A stretch of DNA of 64,000 bases from Sulfitobacter donghicola DSW-25 = KCTC 12864 = JCM 14565 (GCF_000622405.1 NZ_JASF01000005.1:2294001-2358000), one strand, 5' to 3'. Positions 1 through 8,759 are shown, counted from the stretch's first letter. Numbers and translations are program-made. Notes: generated by a model from the letters alone, not told the origin.

Positions 1-1
1 A

Positions 2-157
2 GAGATTCAGCGCGTCATGGATGGTAAGCCCCCTAGCGAGCCTGACGAAGACGACAAGCCCGACAATGGCTCAGCGCCTAGCGTTACGGCGATCCCAAAG
101 GCGAAGGGCAAAAAGACCCCTCCGTCGGGCGGGATGGAGCCTGAACCAAGCGTCTGA
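2..157 (+). CDS. C-terminal tail of a protein, possibly FtsH protease (5' end outside the window)
   Basis: An open frame enters from the left edge and ends with TGA at 155-157, giving 51 residues. It begins EIQRVMDGKPP and continues as an acidic then basic, proline-rich and probably disordered tail ending GGMEPEPSV. This resembles the C-terminal tail of alphaproteobacterial FtsH, where a GDEI...GKPP-like segment closes the peptidase domain before a variable tail. No catalytic part is visible, so the identification is a guess from resemblance. A strong intrinsic terminator follows about 35 bases downstream, so this is probably the last gene of its transcript. Confidence 0.45.
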   Translation, partial: EIQRVMDGKPPSEPDEDDKPDNGSAPSVTAIPKAKGKKTPPSGGMEPEPSV

Positions 158-192
158 TCACTGTATGTGAAACAGTTGATAGAAAATATCAT

Positions 193-224
193 AAGGCCCT
201 GCGGTTGCGGGGCCTTTTCTTTTT
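193..224 (+). terminator. Intrinsic terminator after the partial first gene
   Basis: A 7-bp perfect stem, AAGGCCC (193-199) with GGGCCTT (210-216), encloses a 10-base loop and runs into the T-rich tract TTTTCTTTTT on the plus strand. This is a classic Rho-independent terminator for the gene ending at 157. Confidence 0.85.
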
Positions 225-269
225 GGTGCTCTCGGGGTTAGGTCAACCGTGAACCTAACGGAGGCCACA

Positions 270-854
270 ATGGTTGAACGACGCGCAACAGATTTCATCG
301 CAACGATTACATGGATGGGCAGGATGCCTGTGGATCGGGAAAATACCCGCTCTGTCGCGATCCCCTCTGCGATGGCGACATATGCGGGGTTCGAGGATGA
401 TTTCCATGCTGGCCTGACACGCGCGTCTTGCTCTCGGGTAAAGGGGCAGCATCCCGTTGGCACGGAAATCCGCAACACCCGGCAGCTTTCTATACTGTCC
501 TCTGAAGAGCTTGCGCAGATCGCTGCGGATATCGGCGTGGATCGTTTGGACCCCTTGTTGCTGGGGGCCTCGATAGTTGTGGAGGGGATCCCTGACTTTA
601 CCTTTGTGCCACCTGGTTCACGGTTGCTGGCTGAAAATGGCACAAGCATTGCCATTGATGTTGAAAACGGTCCCTGCAACTTTCCTGCTCGCGAGATCGA
701 AAAAGACGCAGCAGGCCACGGCGCCGCCTTCAAGGCCGCTGCACGGGGCAAGCGTGGGGTGACTGCGTGGGTCGAACGCGAAGGGCTGCTGAGCATTGGC
801 ACAAAGATGCGTCTGCACATCCCTAACCAACGTGCATGGGCCGCTGAGGCCTAG
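270..854 (+). CDS. MOSC domain-containing protein
   Basis: A 194-residue protein resembling the MOSC family (molybdenum cofactor sulfurase C-terminal domain), whose members handle sulfur or the molybdenum cofactor. The segment VDRLDPLLLGASIVVEGI followed by a PPGSRL-like turn is typical of the MOSC beta barrel, and the single Cys of NGPC (about residue 140) is the position expected for the conserved sulfur-carrying cysteine. The ATG at 270 is chosen because GGAGG at 260-264 sits 5 bases upstream; an in-frame GTG at 249 would lack a good ribosome binding site. The protein is short and stand-alone, with no fused beta-barrel or ferredoxin domain. It converges with the cytochrome c gene downstream. 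Its substrate is unknown. Confidence 0.8.
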   Translation: MVERRATDFIATITWMGRMPVDRENTRSVAIPSAMATYAGFEDDFHAGLTRASCSRVKGQHPVGTEIRNTRQLSILSSEELAQIAADIGVDRLDPLLLGASIVVEGIPDFTFVPPGSRLLAENGTSIAIDVENGPCNFPAREIEKDAAGHGAAFKAAARGKRGVTAWVEREGLLSIGTKMRLHIPNQRAWAAEA

Positions 855-859
855 CGCAT

Positions 860-1258
860 CTACTCCTGAATGCTCTCAAGGTAGACCGCGATATCCAGCA
901 ACGCCCGTGGCGTCGGTATGACCACGCCGGACGGGGCTTTCCACTGCACGGTCTTGCCTTGTAGATCCTCTTCAAATTCGGGCATGCCGCCGAATTGGTG
1001 GCGGCCGGAATAGCCGTTGATCTGGGCCATGACATCCACGGCAGGGAAAACGCCATTGTTGTTTTGTTGAAGAGTGGTCAAATCGCTAGGCGGTACTGTG
1101 AACTCACCGGCAAGCGGCCCGTCACCTTTGGCTGTGCTGCCGTGACAAGAGGTGCAGTGTTTTTCGTACAGGTGTTTGCCGCTTGTCTCCGAAACGGGGG
1201 CAGTACAGGCAAATAGGGATAAGGCGGGGATAACGAAGAACACGCTACGCAGAACCAT
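860..1258 (-). CDS. Cytochrome c lipoprotein, class I
   Basis: A 132-residue exported c-type cytochrome. The N-terminus is a lipoprotein signal with lipobox LFAC (Cys18), so the protein should be anchored to a membrane facing the periplasm. Heme attachment is CTSCH at residues 35-39, and a Met in GGMPEF is the probable sixth iron ligand. ATG at 1258 is chosen over a longer frame from 1306 because it places the signal peptide at the N-terminus and has AAGGA about 8 bases upstream. It lies alone, convergent with the MOSC gene. A perfect FNR-type box at 1315-1328 lies about 56 bases upstream of the start, implying control by oxygen. The electron donor and acceptor are not evident. Confidence 0.88.
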   Translation of the reverse strand: MVLRSVFFVIPALSLFACTAPVSETSGKHLYEKHCTSCHGSTAKGDGPLAGEFTVPPSDLTTLQQNNNGVFPAVDVMAQINGYSGRHQFGGMPEFEEDLQGKTVQWKAPSGVVIPTPRALLDIAVYLESIQE

Positions 1259-1314
1259 GATGTCATTCCTTGGATAGGTTTCGTTGAATCTGGGGCAAAA
1301 AACCAAGGCGCCTA

Positions 1315-1328
1315 TTGATGCGCATCAA
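1315..1328 (-). promoter_or_regulatory. FNR/FnrL-type binding site upstream of cytochrome c
   Basis: TTGATGCGCATCAA matches the FNR consensus TTGAT-N4-ATCAA exactly and is the core of a 16-bp perfect palindrome (1314-1329). It lies 56 bases upstream of the cytochrome c start on the minus strand, a usual position for activation. The divergent fhs gene starts about 230 bases away on the other side, so it is a less likely target. The Rhodobacteraceae regulator would be FnrL, which is not in this window. Confidence 0.85.
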
Positions 1329-1329
1329 T

Positions 1330-1560
1330 GCCCTTCAGATTGAGCAGCCAACCAGCAAGATTAAAAAAACAGTGTGGTTTCGCGGCGACGGATTGCTTGG
1401 CGTTAGGCTGCGGTACGAGATTTGGTTTCTTAAAAGAAACCTGCATTTGATCGGACGACGCAACGCGAACTGAAAATGTCGTAATCCAGACCTTTGGCTG
1501 GGACATGCCCTAGTATGCATTTCTCATAAATTGCGGAAACTGCTTTGAATGGGGAATACC
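1330..1560. other. Intergenic region upstream of fhs
   Basis: No convincing gene lies here. One open frame on the minus strand (1312-1506, 64 codons) has no recognisable motif, no clear ribosome binding site and covers the FNR palindrome, so it is not called. The segment must hold the fhs promoter; GGGGA at 1551-1555 is the ribosome binding site for the ATG at 1561. I recognise no riboswitch. Confidence 0.5.
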
Positions 1561-3237
1561 ATGGCATTTAAGACTGACATCGAAATCGCGCGCGAAGCGA
1601 AGAAGAAACCCATTCAGGAGATCGGCGCCAAGCTGGGTATCTCTAGCGATGATTTGCTGCCCTATGGCCATGACAAAGCAAAAGTATCGCAATCGTTCAT
1701 CAACTCGGTTCAGGATCGCAAAGACGGCAAGCTGATCCTTGTCACCGCGATCAACCCAACGCCAGCAGGCGAGGGTAAGACAACAACAACTGTTGGTCTG
1801 GGTGACGGCCTGAATCGTATTGGCAAAAACGCATGTGTTTGCATTCGCGAAGCGTCGCTGGGGCCAAACTTTGGCATGAAGGGCGGGGCCGCTGGTGGTG
1901 GTTACGCTCAGGTTGTTCCGATGGAGGAAATGAACCTGCACTTTACGGGTGACTTCCACGCGATCACATCCGCGCACAACTTGCTTTCCGCCATGATCGA
2001 CAACCACATCTATTGGGGCAACGCCCTAGAGATCGACACACGTCGCGTTGTATGGCGCCGCGTTGTGGATATGAACGATCGCGCATTGCGCACCATCACC
2101 GCCTCCTTGGGGGGCGTATCCAACGGCTTCCCACGCGAAGCTGGTTTTGACATCACCGTGGCGTCCGAGGTTATGGCGATCCTTTGTCTGGCTAAAAACC
2201 TAGAAGACCTGCAAGAGCGCCTGGGTTCCATGATCGTTGCGCACCGCCGTGATCGCAGCCCTGTTTACTGCCGCGACATCAAAGCAGACGGCGCAATGAC
2301 CGTTCTGTTGAAAGACGCGATGCAGCCAAACATCGTTCAAACGCTGGAAAACAACCCTGCATTTGTCCACGGTGGCCCATTCGCGAACATCGCGCATGGC
2401 TGTAACTCGGTCATCGCAACAACCACAGCGTTGAAACTGGCGGATTACGTTGTGACCGAAGCGGGTTTTGGTGCCGATTTGGGCGCTGAAAAATTCCTGA
2501 ACATCAAATGCCGCAAAGCGGGTCTAACGCCATCCGTTGTGGTGGTTGTTGCGACTGTTCGCGCGATGAAGATGAACGGTGGCGTAGCCAAGGCCGATCT
2601 GGGTGACGAAAACGTAGCAGCAGTTGAAAAAGGCTGTGCCAACCTTGGGCGTCACGTTGAAAACGTGAAATCCTTTGGCGTGCCTGTTGTGGTTGCGATC
2701 AACCACTTCGTCACCGATACAGATGCCGAAGTTCAGGCGATCAAAGACTTTGTTGCTGCGCAAGGCGCCGAAGCGGTTCTATCGCGTCACTGGGAGCTGG
2801 GCTCGGAAGGTTCGGCTGAACTGGCGACACGTGTGGCCGAGATCGCAGATGCGGATATGGCAAACTTTGCGCCGATCTATCCTGACGACATGCCACTGTT
2901 CCAGAAAATCGAAGCGATTGCGAAACGCATCTACCGCGCTGATGATGTTTTGGCGGACCAGAAAATCCGTAACCAGTTGAAAGACTGGGAAGCGCAAGGC
3001 TATGGCCACCTGCCTGTCTGTATGGCGAAAACGCAGTATAGTTTCACCACAGATCCTGATCGCCGCGGCGCACCTGTTGGTTTTTCGGTTCCAGTACGCG
3101 AAGTACGCCTGTCAGCCGGTGCCGGTTTCGTTGTAGTGATCTGCGGAGAGATTATGACAATGCCGGGTCTGCCACGTGTTCCCTCCGCCGAGAACATCAA
3201 GCTGAATGCGGATGGTGACGTAGAAGGCCTGTTCTGA
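1561..3237 (+). CDS. fhs: Formate--tetrahydrofolate ligase
   Basis: A 558-residue cytosolic enzyme joining formate to tetrahydrofolate with ATP to give 10-formyl-THF; the reaction can also run in reverse in methyl-group oxidation. The ATP-binding P-loop [10 protein letters not shown] lies at residues 66-75, and the length is that of the family (about 556-558). ATG at 1561 is preferred to the in-frame ATG at 1549 because GGGGA lies 5 bases before it and the protein then starts in the usual place. folD follows 68 bases downstream in the same direction, behind a strong hairpin. Together they link formate, 10-formyl-THF and methylene-THF, which fits roseobacters that oxidise methyl groups from methylated amines and sulfonium compounds. 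Confidence 0.97.
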   Translation: MAFKTDIEIAREAKKKPIQEIGAKLGISSDDLLPYGHDKAKVSQSFINSVQDRKDGKLILVTAINPTPAGEGKTTTTVGLGDGLNRIGKNACVCIREASLGPNFGMKGGAAGGGYAQVVPMEEMNLHFTGDFHAITSAHNLLSAMIDNHIYWGNALEIDTRRVVWRRVVDMNDRALRTITASLGGVSNGFPREAGFDITVASEVMAILCLAKNLEDLQERLGSMIVAHRRDRSPVYCRDIKADGAMTVLLKDAMQPNIVQTLENNPAFVHGGPFANIAHGCNSVIATTTALKLADYVVTEAGFGADLGAEKFLNIKCRKAGLTPSVVVVVATVRAMKMNGGVAKADLGDENVAAVEKGCANLGRHVENVKSFGVPVVVAINHFVTDTDAEVQAIKDFVAAQGAEAVLSRHWELGSEGSAELATRVAEIADADMANFAPIYPDDMPLFQKIEAIAKRIYRADDVLADQKIRNQLKDWEAQGYGHLPVCMAKTQYSFTTDPDRRGAPVGFSVPVREVRLSAGAGFVVVICGEIMTMPGLPRVPSAENIKLNADGDVEGLF

Positions 3238-3261
3238 TCTGAACCAGAGCATGACGAAAAG

Positions 3262-3285
3262 CAGGGCGGGGTTTTCCCCGCCTTG
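3262..3285 (+). terminator. Strong hairpin between fhs and folD
   Basis: A perfect stem GGCGGGG (3265-3271) with CCCCGCC (3276-3282), loop TTTT, extends by weaker pairs to 3262-3285. No long T tract follows (TCTGTAAAAA), so it is more likely a partial terminator or a transcript-stabilising hairpin than a full stop between fhs and folD. Confidence 0.55.
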
Positions 3286-3305
3286 TCTGTAAAAAGGGAA
3301 TGAAA

Positions 3306-4208
3306 ATGACAGCGAAAATCATTGACGGCAAAGAGTTCGCCGCGCGTGTGCGTGCACAGGTTGCAACGCATGTAACCCGTCTAAAAGACGAAAACGGCAT
3401 CACACCCGGTTTGGCCGTGGTTCTGGTTGGCGAAGACCCTGCATCGCAGGTCTATGTGCGCTCAAAGGGTAAGATGACTGTTGAGGTCGGCATGAAATCG
3501 ATCGAGCACAAACTGGACGTTGATACGCCCGAAGTTGATCTGCTGGCTTTGATCGACCAGTTGAACAACGACCCGGAAATCCACGGTATTCTGGTTCAGC
3601 TGCCTCTGCCCAAACATCTGGACGAAGATCTGGTCATCAACTCGATTGATCCGGCCAAGGATGTGGATGGTTTTCACATTTCCAACGTGGGCCTGTTGGG
3701 CACGGGTCAGAAATCTATGGTGCCTTGCACGCCGCTGGGCTGCTTGATGATGCTGCGCGACCACCACGGGTCGATCTCGGGGATGGATGCGGTTGTGATC
3801 GGGCGCTCAAACATTGTGGGCAAGCCGATGGCGCAATTGCTGTTGAACGACAGCGCAACGGTAACCATCGCCCATAGCCGCACCAAAGATCTGGCCGAGG
3901 TTGTCCGCCGCGCCGATATCGTTGTTGCCGCTGTTGGCCGCCCTGAAATGGTGCCGGGGGACTGGATCAAGCCAGGTGCGACCGTGATTGACGTAGGCAT
4001 CAACCGTCTGGATGCCCCTGAAAAGGGCGAAGGCAAAACCAAGCTGGTTGGCGATGTGCATTACGAAAGCTGTGCTGAGGTTGCAGGCGCCATCACGCCT
4101 GTACCAGGTGGTGTGGGGCCAATGACCATTGCTTGCCTGTTGGCGAACACGGTCACCGCCTGCTGCCGAGCAAACGGTCTGGCAGAGCCTCAGGGCCTAA
4201 CCGCCTAA
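3306..4208 (+). CDS. folD: Bifunctional methylenetetrahydrofolate dehydrogenase/methenyltetrahydrofolate cyclohydrolase
   Basis: A 300-residue enzyme interconverting 5,10-methylene-THF, methenyl-THF and 10-formyl-THF with NADP. The catalytic segment YVRSKGK holds Tyr50 and Lys54, KDVDGFH is the folate-site motif, and GRSNIVGKP begins the nucleotide-binding half. Of two close ATG codons (3300 and 3306), 3306 is preferred because AGGGA at 3295-3299 is 6 bases upstream of it but touches the first. It forms a one-carbon pair with fhs. Its last 12 bases overlap the tail of the convergent DUF2306-like gene. Length and motifs are normal. Confidence 0.97.
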   Translation: MTAKIIDGKEFAARVRAQVATHVTRLKDENGITPGLAVVLVGEDPASQVYVRSKGKMTVEVGMKSIEHKLDVDTPEVDLLALIDQLNNDPEIHGILVQLPLPKHLDEDLVINSIDPAKDVDGFHISNVGLLGTGQKSMVPCTPLGCLMMLRDHHGSISGMDAVVIGRSNIVGKPMAQLLLNDSATVTIAHSRTKDLAEVVRRADIVVAAVGRPEMVPGDWIKPGATVIDVGINRLDAPEKGEGKTKLVGDVHYESCAEVAGAITPVPGGVGPMTIACLLANTVTACCRANGLAEPQGLTA

Positions 4209-4595
4209 AAAGACGGTATGCATCAGACGTCCGGGAAGGAACGTAAACCCACCCGCGACGATCAAAGCACCAAACACAAGCGTCCTCATCTGGCGCTTGT
4301 GTCTTTTTACGTTGTGGCGACGGGCTGCGGTGACCGAGCTGACCAAAGTGACCAGTGTGATGATAGAGAGCAGGTGAATGGGGCTAAAAGCGCCCAGCAC
4401 ACGCAGCTCGTTGATCCAGAAACTGCTGAGCGCCACAAGCGCCATCATGATCACCCATGTCCACCCCATGACCCTGTGTAGCGGGCTGCCTTTTCGCAAC
4501 GCAAAGATCGAGATGGTCAGCAGCACCGCGCCAAGCGCAAGCAGCGTGTGTATTTGGATGACAGGGGATGCATTTGCAAAAGCAGTGAGGTTCAT
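4197..4595 (-). CDS. DUF2306-like small integral membrane protein
   Basis: A 132-residue membrane protein with four predicted hydrophobic helices (about residues 12-32, 42-61, 66-88 and 103-122). The segment [15 protein letters not shown] and the spacing of histidines between helices resemble the DUF2306 family, whose function is unknown. Conserved membrane histidines have led others to suspect heme or metal binding, but nothing here proves it. It overlaps folD tail to tail by 12 bases and is divergent from the LytTR gene, with about 110 bases between the two starts. It appears to be a single-gene transcript. Confidence 0.7.
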   Translation of the reverse strand: MNLTAFANASPVIQIHTLLALGAVLLTISIFALRKGSPLHRVMGWTWVIMMALVALSSFWINELRVLGAFSPIHLLSIITLVTLVSSVTAARRHNVKRHKRQMRTLVFGALIVAGGFTFLPGRLMHTVFLGG

Positions 4596-4702
4596 GTTCA
4601 GGCTCCATTGTGTTCTGTTAACCTGTCATGGCAAGCTGGCTGAGGTGCGGCTATAGACACTGCGTGAACAGCCTGAATGATACGTGAGTAATAGGAATAA
4701 AG

Positions 4703-5422
4703 ATGCGAATGCATTTCACGCTTCGTGAATTGACCAAGCTGCGGGTACCGTTTTTGATTTGGTTGGCGTTGACGGCTGTCGCGGCTGTTGCTGGCCCTTT
4801 TGGGACGTTGGATGTGATGGGGGTCGCAGGGCGTGCTCTCTATTGGGGCGCGATTATTGGCGGCTCGGTTTGGATTGGCGTGGGCGCGTCCAAATTATCG
4901 CAACGGTATTCTTTGGTTGGTCGCGTGATGGTTTGGAGCGGCTTTTCCTTGCTGCTTTCAATCCTTGTTCACGGGATAAACGCGCTTGTTTTCAATGATA
5001 TGTCTGGCTGGGGGAATTGGCTGTATCTCTTTGCGATTGTGGGCGTTGTTACTGCGGCGGTTCAGCTGGTGATCTGGAGCATCTCGCCCGAGCCAGCAGA
5101 AGAAGTGGTGGAGAAAGATACCTTTGGCCTGCGCTTGCCAATTGATGTGCGCGGACCTTTGGTGCGCATTGAGGCGCAGGATCACTACCTGAACGTGGTA
5201 ACATCGCGTGGTAACGCGTTGATCTTGATGCGGCTCGGGGACGCGATGGAGGAACTATCGGGGAAAGGCATTCAGGTGCACCGCTCTCACTGGATCGCGC
5301 TGGATGCGGTGGCAAAGCATCGGCGCGAAAAAGGGCGTGATATCTTGATGATGCAAGACGGCGCTGAAGTGCCAGTTAGCCGAAGCTTTAAGGCCGCTGC
5401 ACAGGATGCAGGCCTGTTCTAA
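4703..5422 (+). CDS. Membrane-anchored LytTR-type DNA-binding regulator
   Basis: A 239-residue protein with four predicted membrane helices in the N-terminal 120 residues and a LytTR DNA-binding domain at about residues 137-239 (RIEAQDHYLNVVTSRG, then IQVHRSHWIAL and VPVSRSFK, all LytTR signatures). LytTR domains bind direct repeats and are usually attached to response-regulator receivers; here the partner is a membrane domain, so it may sense a membrane or envelope signal directly. No histidine kinase is adjacent. ATG at 4703 has AGGAA 6 bases upstream; an ATG two codons later is an alternative. Its stop overlaps the convergent thioesterase gene by 4 bases. Targets are unknown. Confidence 0.85.
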   Translation: MRMHFTLRELTKLRVPFLIWLALTAVAAVAGPFGTLDVMGVAGRALYWGAIIGGSVWIGVGASKLSQRYSLVGRVMVWSGFSLLLSILVHGINALVFNDMSGWGNWLYLFAIVGVVTAAVQLVIWSISPEPAEEVVEKDTFGLRLPIDVRGPLVRIEAQDHYLNVVTSRGNALILMRLGDAMEELSGKGIQVHRSHWIALDAVAKHRREKGRDILMMQDGAEVPVSRSFKAAAQDAGLF

Positions 5423-5838
5423 TTGGCAACAGGAACCATGGTTCCTTGCAAGATAGCGACCAGAGTTTGTTTGCCATCCAGCTCGGCGTGAACCTCTGAC
5501 GTGACCACCACCAATCGTTTGCCCGGCTTGATCACACGACCTGTCGCGATGAGCAGATCACCCCGCGCGGGGGCGAGTAGGTTGATCTTGATCTCGGCGG
5601 TGACAACCTCCTGATCCATTGGCAGCATCGTTAGGGCGGCATAACCCGCCGCAGAATCGCCGATCGAAAACGTAAGGCCCGCGTGGCCGAACCCCTGTTG
5701 CTGGCGTGTCCCTTCCAGTATCGGTGCAGTAATGCGCACTAGACCTTCTGAGACCTCAGACAATTGCGCGCCTAGGGTTTCCATCATGCTTTGCGCGCCA
5801 AAGCTATTGGCGATCCGGTCTATGTTTGCTTGATCCAT
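5419..5838 (-). CDS. PaaI-family hotdog thioesterase
   Basis: A 139-residue single hotdog-fold protein. The stretch QQGFGHAGLTFSIGDSAAG followed by TAEIKINLLAPARG is the PaaI/YdiI-type acyl-CoA thioesterase pattern, with the H-A-G turn and Asp in the substrate helix. Such enzymes hydrolyse aromatic or medium-chain acyl-CoAs in the cytosol; the substrate is not deducible. It starts 3 bases after the stop of the phosphoesterase gene upstream, so the two are probably cotranscribed, and it converges with the LytTR gene. A typical family length. Confidence 0.85.
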   Translation of the reverse strand: MDQANIDRIANSFGAQSMMETLGAQLSEVSEGLVRITAPILEGTRQQQGFGHAGLTFSIGDSAAGYAALTMLPMDQEVVTAEIKINLLAPARGDLLIATGRVIKPGKRLVVVTSEVHAELDGKQTLVAILQGTMVPVAN

Positions 5839-5841
5839 GAT

Positions 5842-6504
5842 TTACCTCGGCATTGGCACAACGGCAGGGTTAGCCCCTGTTAGAACGGCGATCGCTTCGG
5901 GCCGCATCAGACTGGCGATAACAGGCGTCGCGGCCCGCAAACCGCCCGTGTAAACGCCATAAGCTGGCAGGATGATGCGGTTGCTGTCTATCAAAAACGC
6001 GGGGCGGGTTATTGTACGATCTTTGATCGTCGCCGATGCCTTTGGATGATAATGCCCCGAGATTTCGCCACTGGCGCTGTCCTGTGCGATAGGGCGGAAT
6101 GTGAGCGGGGGCAAAGGCAGCTCGGCCAAATGCGCCCCGCCGAACTCGACCGGTCCGGGGTCATGGCTTCCTTCAATCCAAACCCACCTGCGCCCAGCCT
6201 GAAGGCGGGTGATCCACTGGCGTTCTTCTTCTGGCAGAGCCTCAGCAGAGGCGAGACCGTCAAAGCTATCGCCCAGACAGACCACGGTGCGCGCATGGCT
6301 CAGGGCAAGGTCGGCGGCCAGCCTGTTGAGCGTATCGCGGGTGTCGTATGGGGCTAGGGCCGCGCCATCACGCCTTGCGATGCGTTCAGATTTCCCAAGA
6401 TGCAGGTCACTCACGACCAGCAGGCTTTCCTCTGGCCACCAAAGCGCACCAGACCCCAACGCCTTTAGAGGCGCGCCTGAAAGGGTGAAATCGTAACCAT
6501 CCAT
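5842..6504 (-). CDS. pdeM: PdeM-like metallophosphoesterase (ligase-associated DNA damage response type)
   Basis: A 220-residue calcineurin-like phosphoesterase with the metal-binding series SDLHLGK (Asp33, His35), GDSFD (Asp79), GSHD and GHYHP. The pattern fits the PdeM family, predicted endonucleases normally encoded beside an Lhr-type helicase and an ATP-dependent DNA ligase. Neither partner is adjacent here: upstream is a beta-hydroxyacid dehydrogenase-like gene and downstream a thioesterase. ATG at 6504 is chosen because the family begins with the segment MDGYDFTLSG; a TTG at 6540 would add 12 unlikely residues. The ribosome binding site is weak. It lies in a minus-strand run that includes the MoxR-like ATPase gene. 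Confidence 0.8.
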   Translation of the reverse strand: MDGYDFTLSGAPLKALGSGALWWPEESLLVVSDLHLGKSERIARRDGAALAPYDTRDTLNRLAADLALSHARTVVCLGDSFDGLASAEALPEEERQWITRLQAGRRWVWIEGSHDPGPVEFGGAHLAELPLPPLTFRPIAQDSASGEISGHYHPKASATIKDRTITRPAFLIDSNRIILPAYGVYTGGLRAATPVIASLMRPEAIAVLTGANPAVVPMPR

Positions 6505-6590
6505 AGCCAAATGTTTGGAACACAATGCGAAAATCTGCAAGGCCGACTAGGGTTTGGGCGATTGCATGCCAAAAATTGGCGCAGCGGCGT

Positions 6591-7385
6591 CTAATCGCGT
6601 GGTTTTAAAGATGCAATTGTTTGCTGCACGGCAAGGGGTAGCGAGGTGTCAGACCCCGCAGGAGCAGCGTCTAGCGCGCTTGCCACGTCTTTCACGAGGA
6701 TTGCGATCGTATTGTCCGGCTCTAACCCGTCGCGGGAAAATTCGATTGCGTTAAAGCCCGAGGCAAACCAGTTTTGCCCCGAAGATGTGTGGATGAGATC
6801 CAACAATGCGCTGGTATCAAGGCCGGCTTCGTCGGCCCAATCCAGCACCAGACGGGTCATGGCGGTGTTGGAGGCGGCCAGCAGGTTGTTCAACACTTTG
6901 GCTTGCATACCAGCGCCGAACTCACCCATGCGGTGGAAATGTTTACCCATCGCATTAAACAGCGGTTGAACCGCGTCGATATCGCCTGCATCGCCCCCGA
7001 TCATAAAGCTAAGCCGCGCCTCTTGGGCCGCGATTTGAGCGCCAGACATCGGCGCGTCGATCAGCGCGATATGGGCAGGCACCCGCGCGCGCAGGTCGCG
7101 CACATAGCGTGGCGATAGGGTAGAGCTGATGATAATGCGGATCAGGCTGGGGATCGCAGCTAGGTTCTGTTCGCCAAACAGCACGGCCTCGGTTTGTTCG
7201 ATGTCCCGAACAACGGTGATAAGCGTCTCTAATTCCTCGGAAAAAACGGCGATATCATCTGTGATATGTGGAATGTCCATGGGCACCACATCATAGCCGC
7301 GCGCTGGCAGGCCTGCCGCCCGCAATGAGGCAAGCATGGGCGCGCCCATACGTCCACAACCAGCAATGCCCGCCCGCGACTTCAT
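6591..7385 (-). CDS. NAD(P)-binding beta-hydroxyacid dehydrogenase-like protein
   Basis: A 264-residue protein of the 3-hydroxyisobutyrate/6-phosphogluconate dehydrogenase superfamily. The Rossmann motif GCGRMGAPM is at the N-terminus, the substrate-binding signature DAPMSGAQIAAQEARLSFM near residue 110, and AKVLNN holds the probable catalytic Lys. Family members oxidise short beta-hydroxy acids with NAD(P). At 264 residues it is shorter than the usual 290-300, mainly because of a compact N-terminal domain, so activity may differ. It begins 3 bases after the stop of the ATPase gene upstream, so translation is probably coupled. Substrate unknown. Confidence 0.8.
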   Translation of the reverse strand: MKSRAGIAGCGRMGAPMLASLRAAGLPARGYDVVPMDIPHITDDIAVFSEELETLITVVRDIEQTEAVLFGEQNLAAIPSLIRIIISSTLSPRYVRDLRARVPAHIALIDAPMSGAQIAAQEARLSFMIGGDAGDIDAVQPLFNAMGKHFHRMGEFGAGMQAKVLNNLLAASNTAMTRLVLDWADEAGLDTSALLDLIHTSSGQNWFASGFNAIEFSRDGLEPDNTIAILVKDVASALDAAPAGSDTSLPLAVQQTIASLKPRD

Positions 7386-7388
7386 CGT

Positions 7389-8696
7389 CTATTTCACGAT
7401 GTGTTCGTCTTTAACGAACATGTTGGCCCACGCACGATCCATCAATTCTGGGCTCATCTGATAGGGGATGCCCTCAAATTCACAGATGGCGATGATTTGG
7501 TCGATCAAAAAGATCGGTTGATAGTTGGCATAGACATTGTCGATGCTGGGGTATTTGTTTTTTAGCAGGTGGATCAGGGTCGCTTCATCCAGCGGCATTT
7601 TGCGTTTCTTTGCGACCATGGCAAAAATCTTGAGAAAGTTCGCCTGATCCGGCCCGTCGATTTTGATCTTAAAGAAGATACGGCGCAGGGCCGCGTTATC
7701 GAAAATCTCGTTCGGGTGGAAGTTGGTCGAGAAGATAACCAACGTGTCAAAGGGGACTTCGAATTTCTCGCCCGATTGCAGGGCAAGGATATCTTTGCTT
7801 TCTTCCAGCGGAACAATCCAGCGGTTCACCAATGACTGGGGCGGCTCGGCTTGGCGGCCAAGGTCGTCCACGATAAAGATGCCACCAGTGGATTTCAGCT
7901 GAAGAGGGGCCTGATAGGTTTTCGCCGTTGGGTTATAAACCAGATCAAGCATGCTGATGGTCAATTCACCCCCTGTGATCACGGTTGGGCGCTCACAGCA
8001 GACGTAACGCGCATCAAAACGCGTAATGCGGCGCAGTGAATGGGGGTCTTGCTCTTCTTGGGCGACCTGATTGTGAACAATCGGGTCAAAGACGGTGATT
8101 ACCTGCGAGGCATATTCAATCGCATGCGGCACATAAACCTGATCCCCAAGCGCATCGCGGATACCGTTCGAGATAGAGGATTTCCCGTTGCCCGGAGGGC
8201 CATACATGAGGATAGAGCGGCCAGCCGAAACAGCGGGGCCAAGATTGTCGAGCAGATCATCTGGCAAAACCAGATGGCCCATGGCCCCCGTCAGCTGAGC
8301 GCGGGTAATCTGCATGTTGCGCACGGACTGGCGCTTGACCTGTTCGCGGTACACGTCCAGCGGCACAGGCATGGGGCCAAAATATTCGGATTGGGCAAGG
8401 GCATCCAGCGCGCGGGATTTGCCCGTATCGGTTAGCTGATAGCCCATTTCGTTGCTTTTGTCGGCGCTGATGGTGCCTGTTGCCTCAACCAGACGCTGGG
8501 TGCGGCACATGTCGATCAGCTCTTGAACAACGGGGATCGGCAGGCAGACGGCCTTGGACAGGTCGCTGACCATATCCAAATTCTTTCGGAAGATGGTTTT
8601 GATCAGGATGTCGCGCATCATGACGATGGGCAGGCGCATATCCGCCAAGGTTTTTGGCGGTGGGGGTGCCATGACGGCTGTAGTTGGTGCGTTCAT
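7389..8696 (-). CDS. MoxR-like AAA ATPase linked to the Tad pilus locus
   Basis: A 435-residue protein. The Walker A motif GPPGNGKSS lies near residue 168, a Walker B-like IFIVDDLGRQ near 280, and a sensor segment VIFSTNFHPNE near 335. The first 150 residues hold a winged-helix-like region (PVVQELIDMCRTQRLVEATG, then YQLTDTGKSRAL). This ATPase type is commonly found at the distal end of Tad loci in Rhodobacteraceae, but its role in pilus assembly is not established to my knowledge. It lies 63 bases downstream of the prepilin peptidase gene on the same strand. It may remodel a pilus component or regulate the locus. Confidence 0.7.
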   Translation of the reverse strand: MNAPTTAVMAPPPPKTLADMRLPIVMMRDILIKTIFRKNLDMVSDLSKAVCLPIPVVQELIDMCRTQRLVEATGTISADKSNEMGYQLTDTGKSRALDALAQSEYFGPMPVPLDVYREQVKRQSVRNMQITRAQLTGAMGHLVLPDDLLDNLGPAVSAGRSILMYGPPGNGKSSISNGIRDALGDQVYVPHAIEYASQVITVFDPIVHNQVAQEEQDPHSLRRITRFDARYVCCERPTVITGGELTISMLDLVYNPTAKTYQAPLQLKSTGGIFIVDDLGRQAEPPQSLVNRWIVPLEESKDILALQSGEKFEVPFDTLVIFSTNFHPNEIFDNAALRRIFFKIKIDGPDQANFLKIFAMVAKKRKMPLDEATLIHLLKNKYPSIDNVYANYQPIFLIDQIIAICEFEGIPYQMSPELMDRAWANMFVKDEHIVK

Positions 8697-8759
8697 AATA
8701 CTATGTCCCTCTGCTCAAATGGGCGTTTTATGACCCATAGGGGATAAAAGTGGCCTTAA

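Noticed and set aside
1312..1506. A 64-codon minus-strand frame upstream of fhs
   Set aside because: No motif, no ribosome binding site and it runs through the FNR palindrome.
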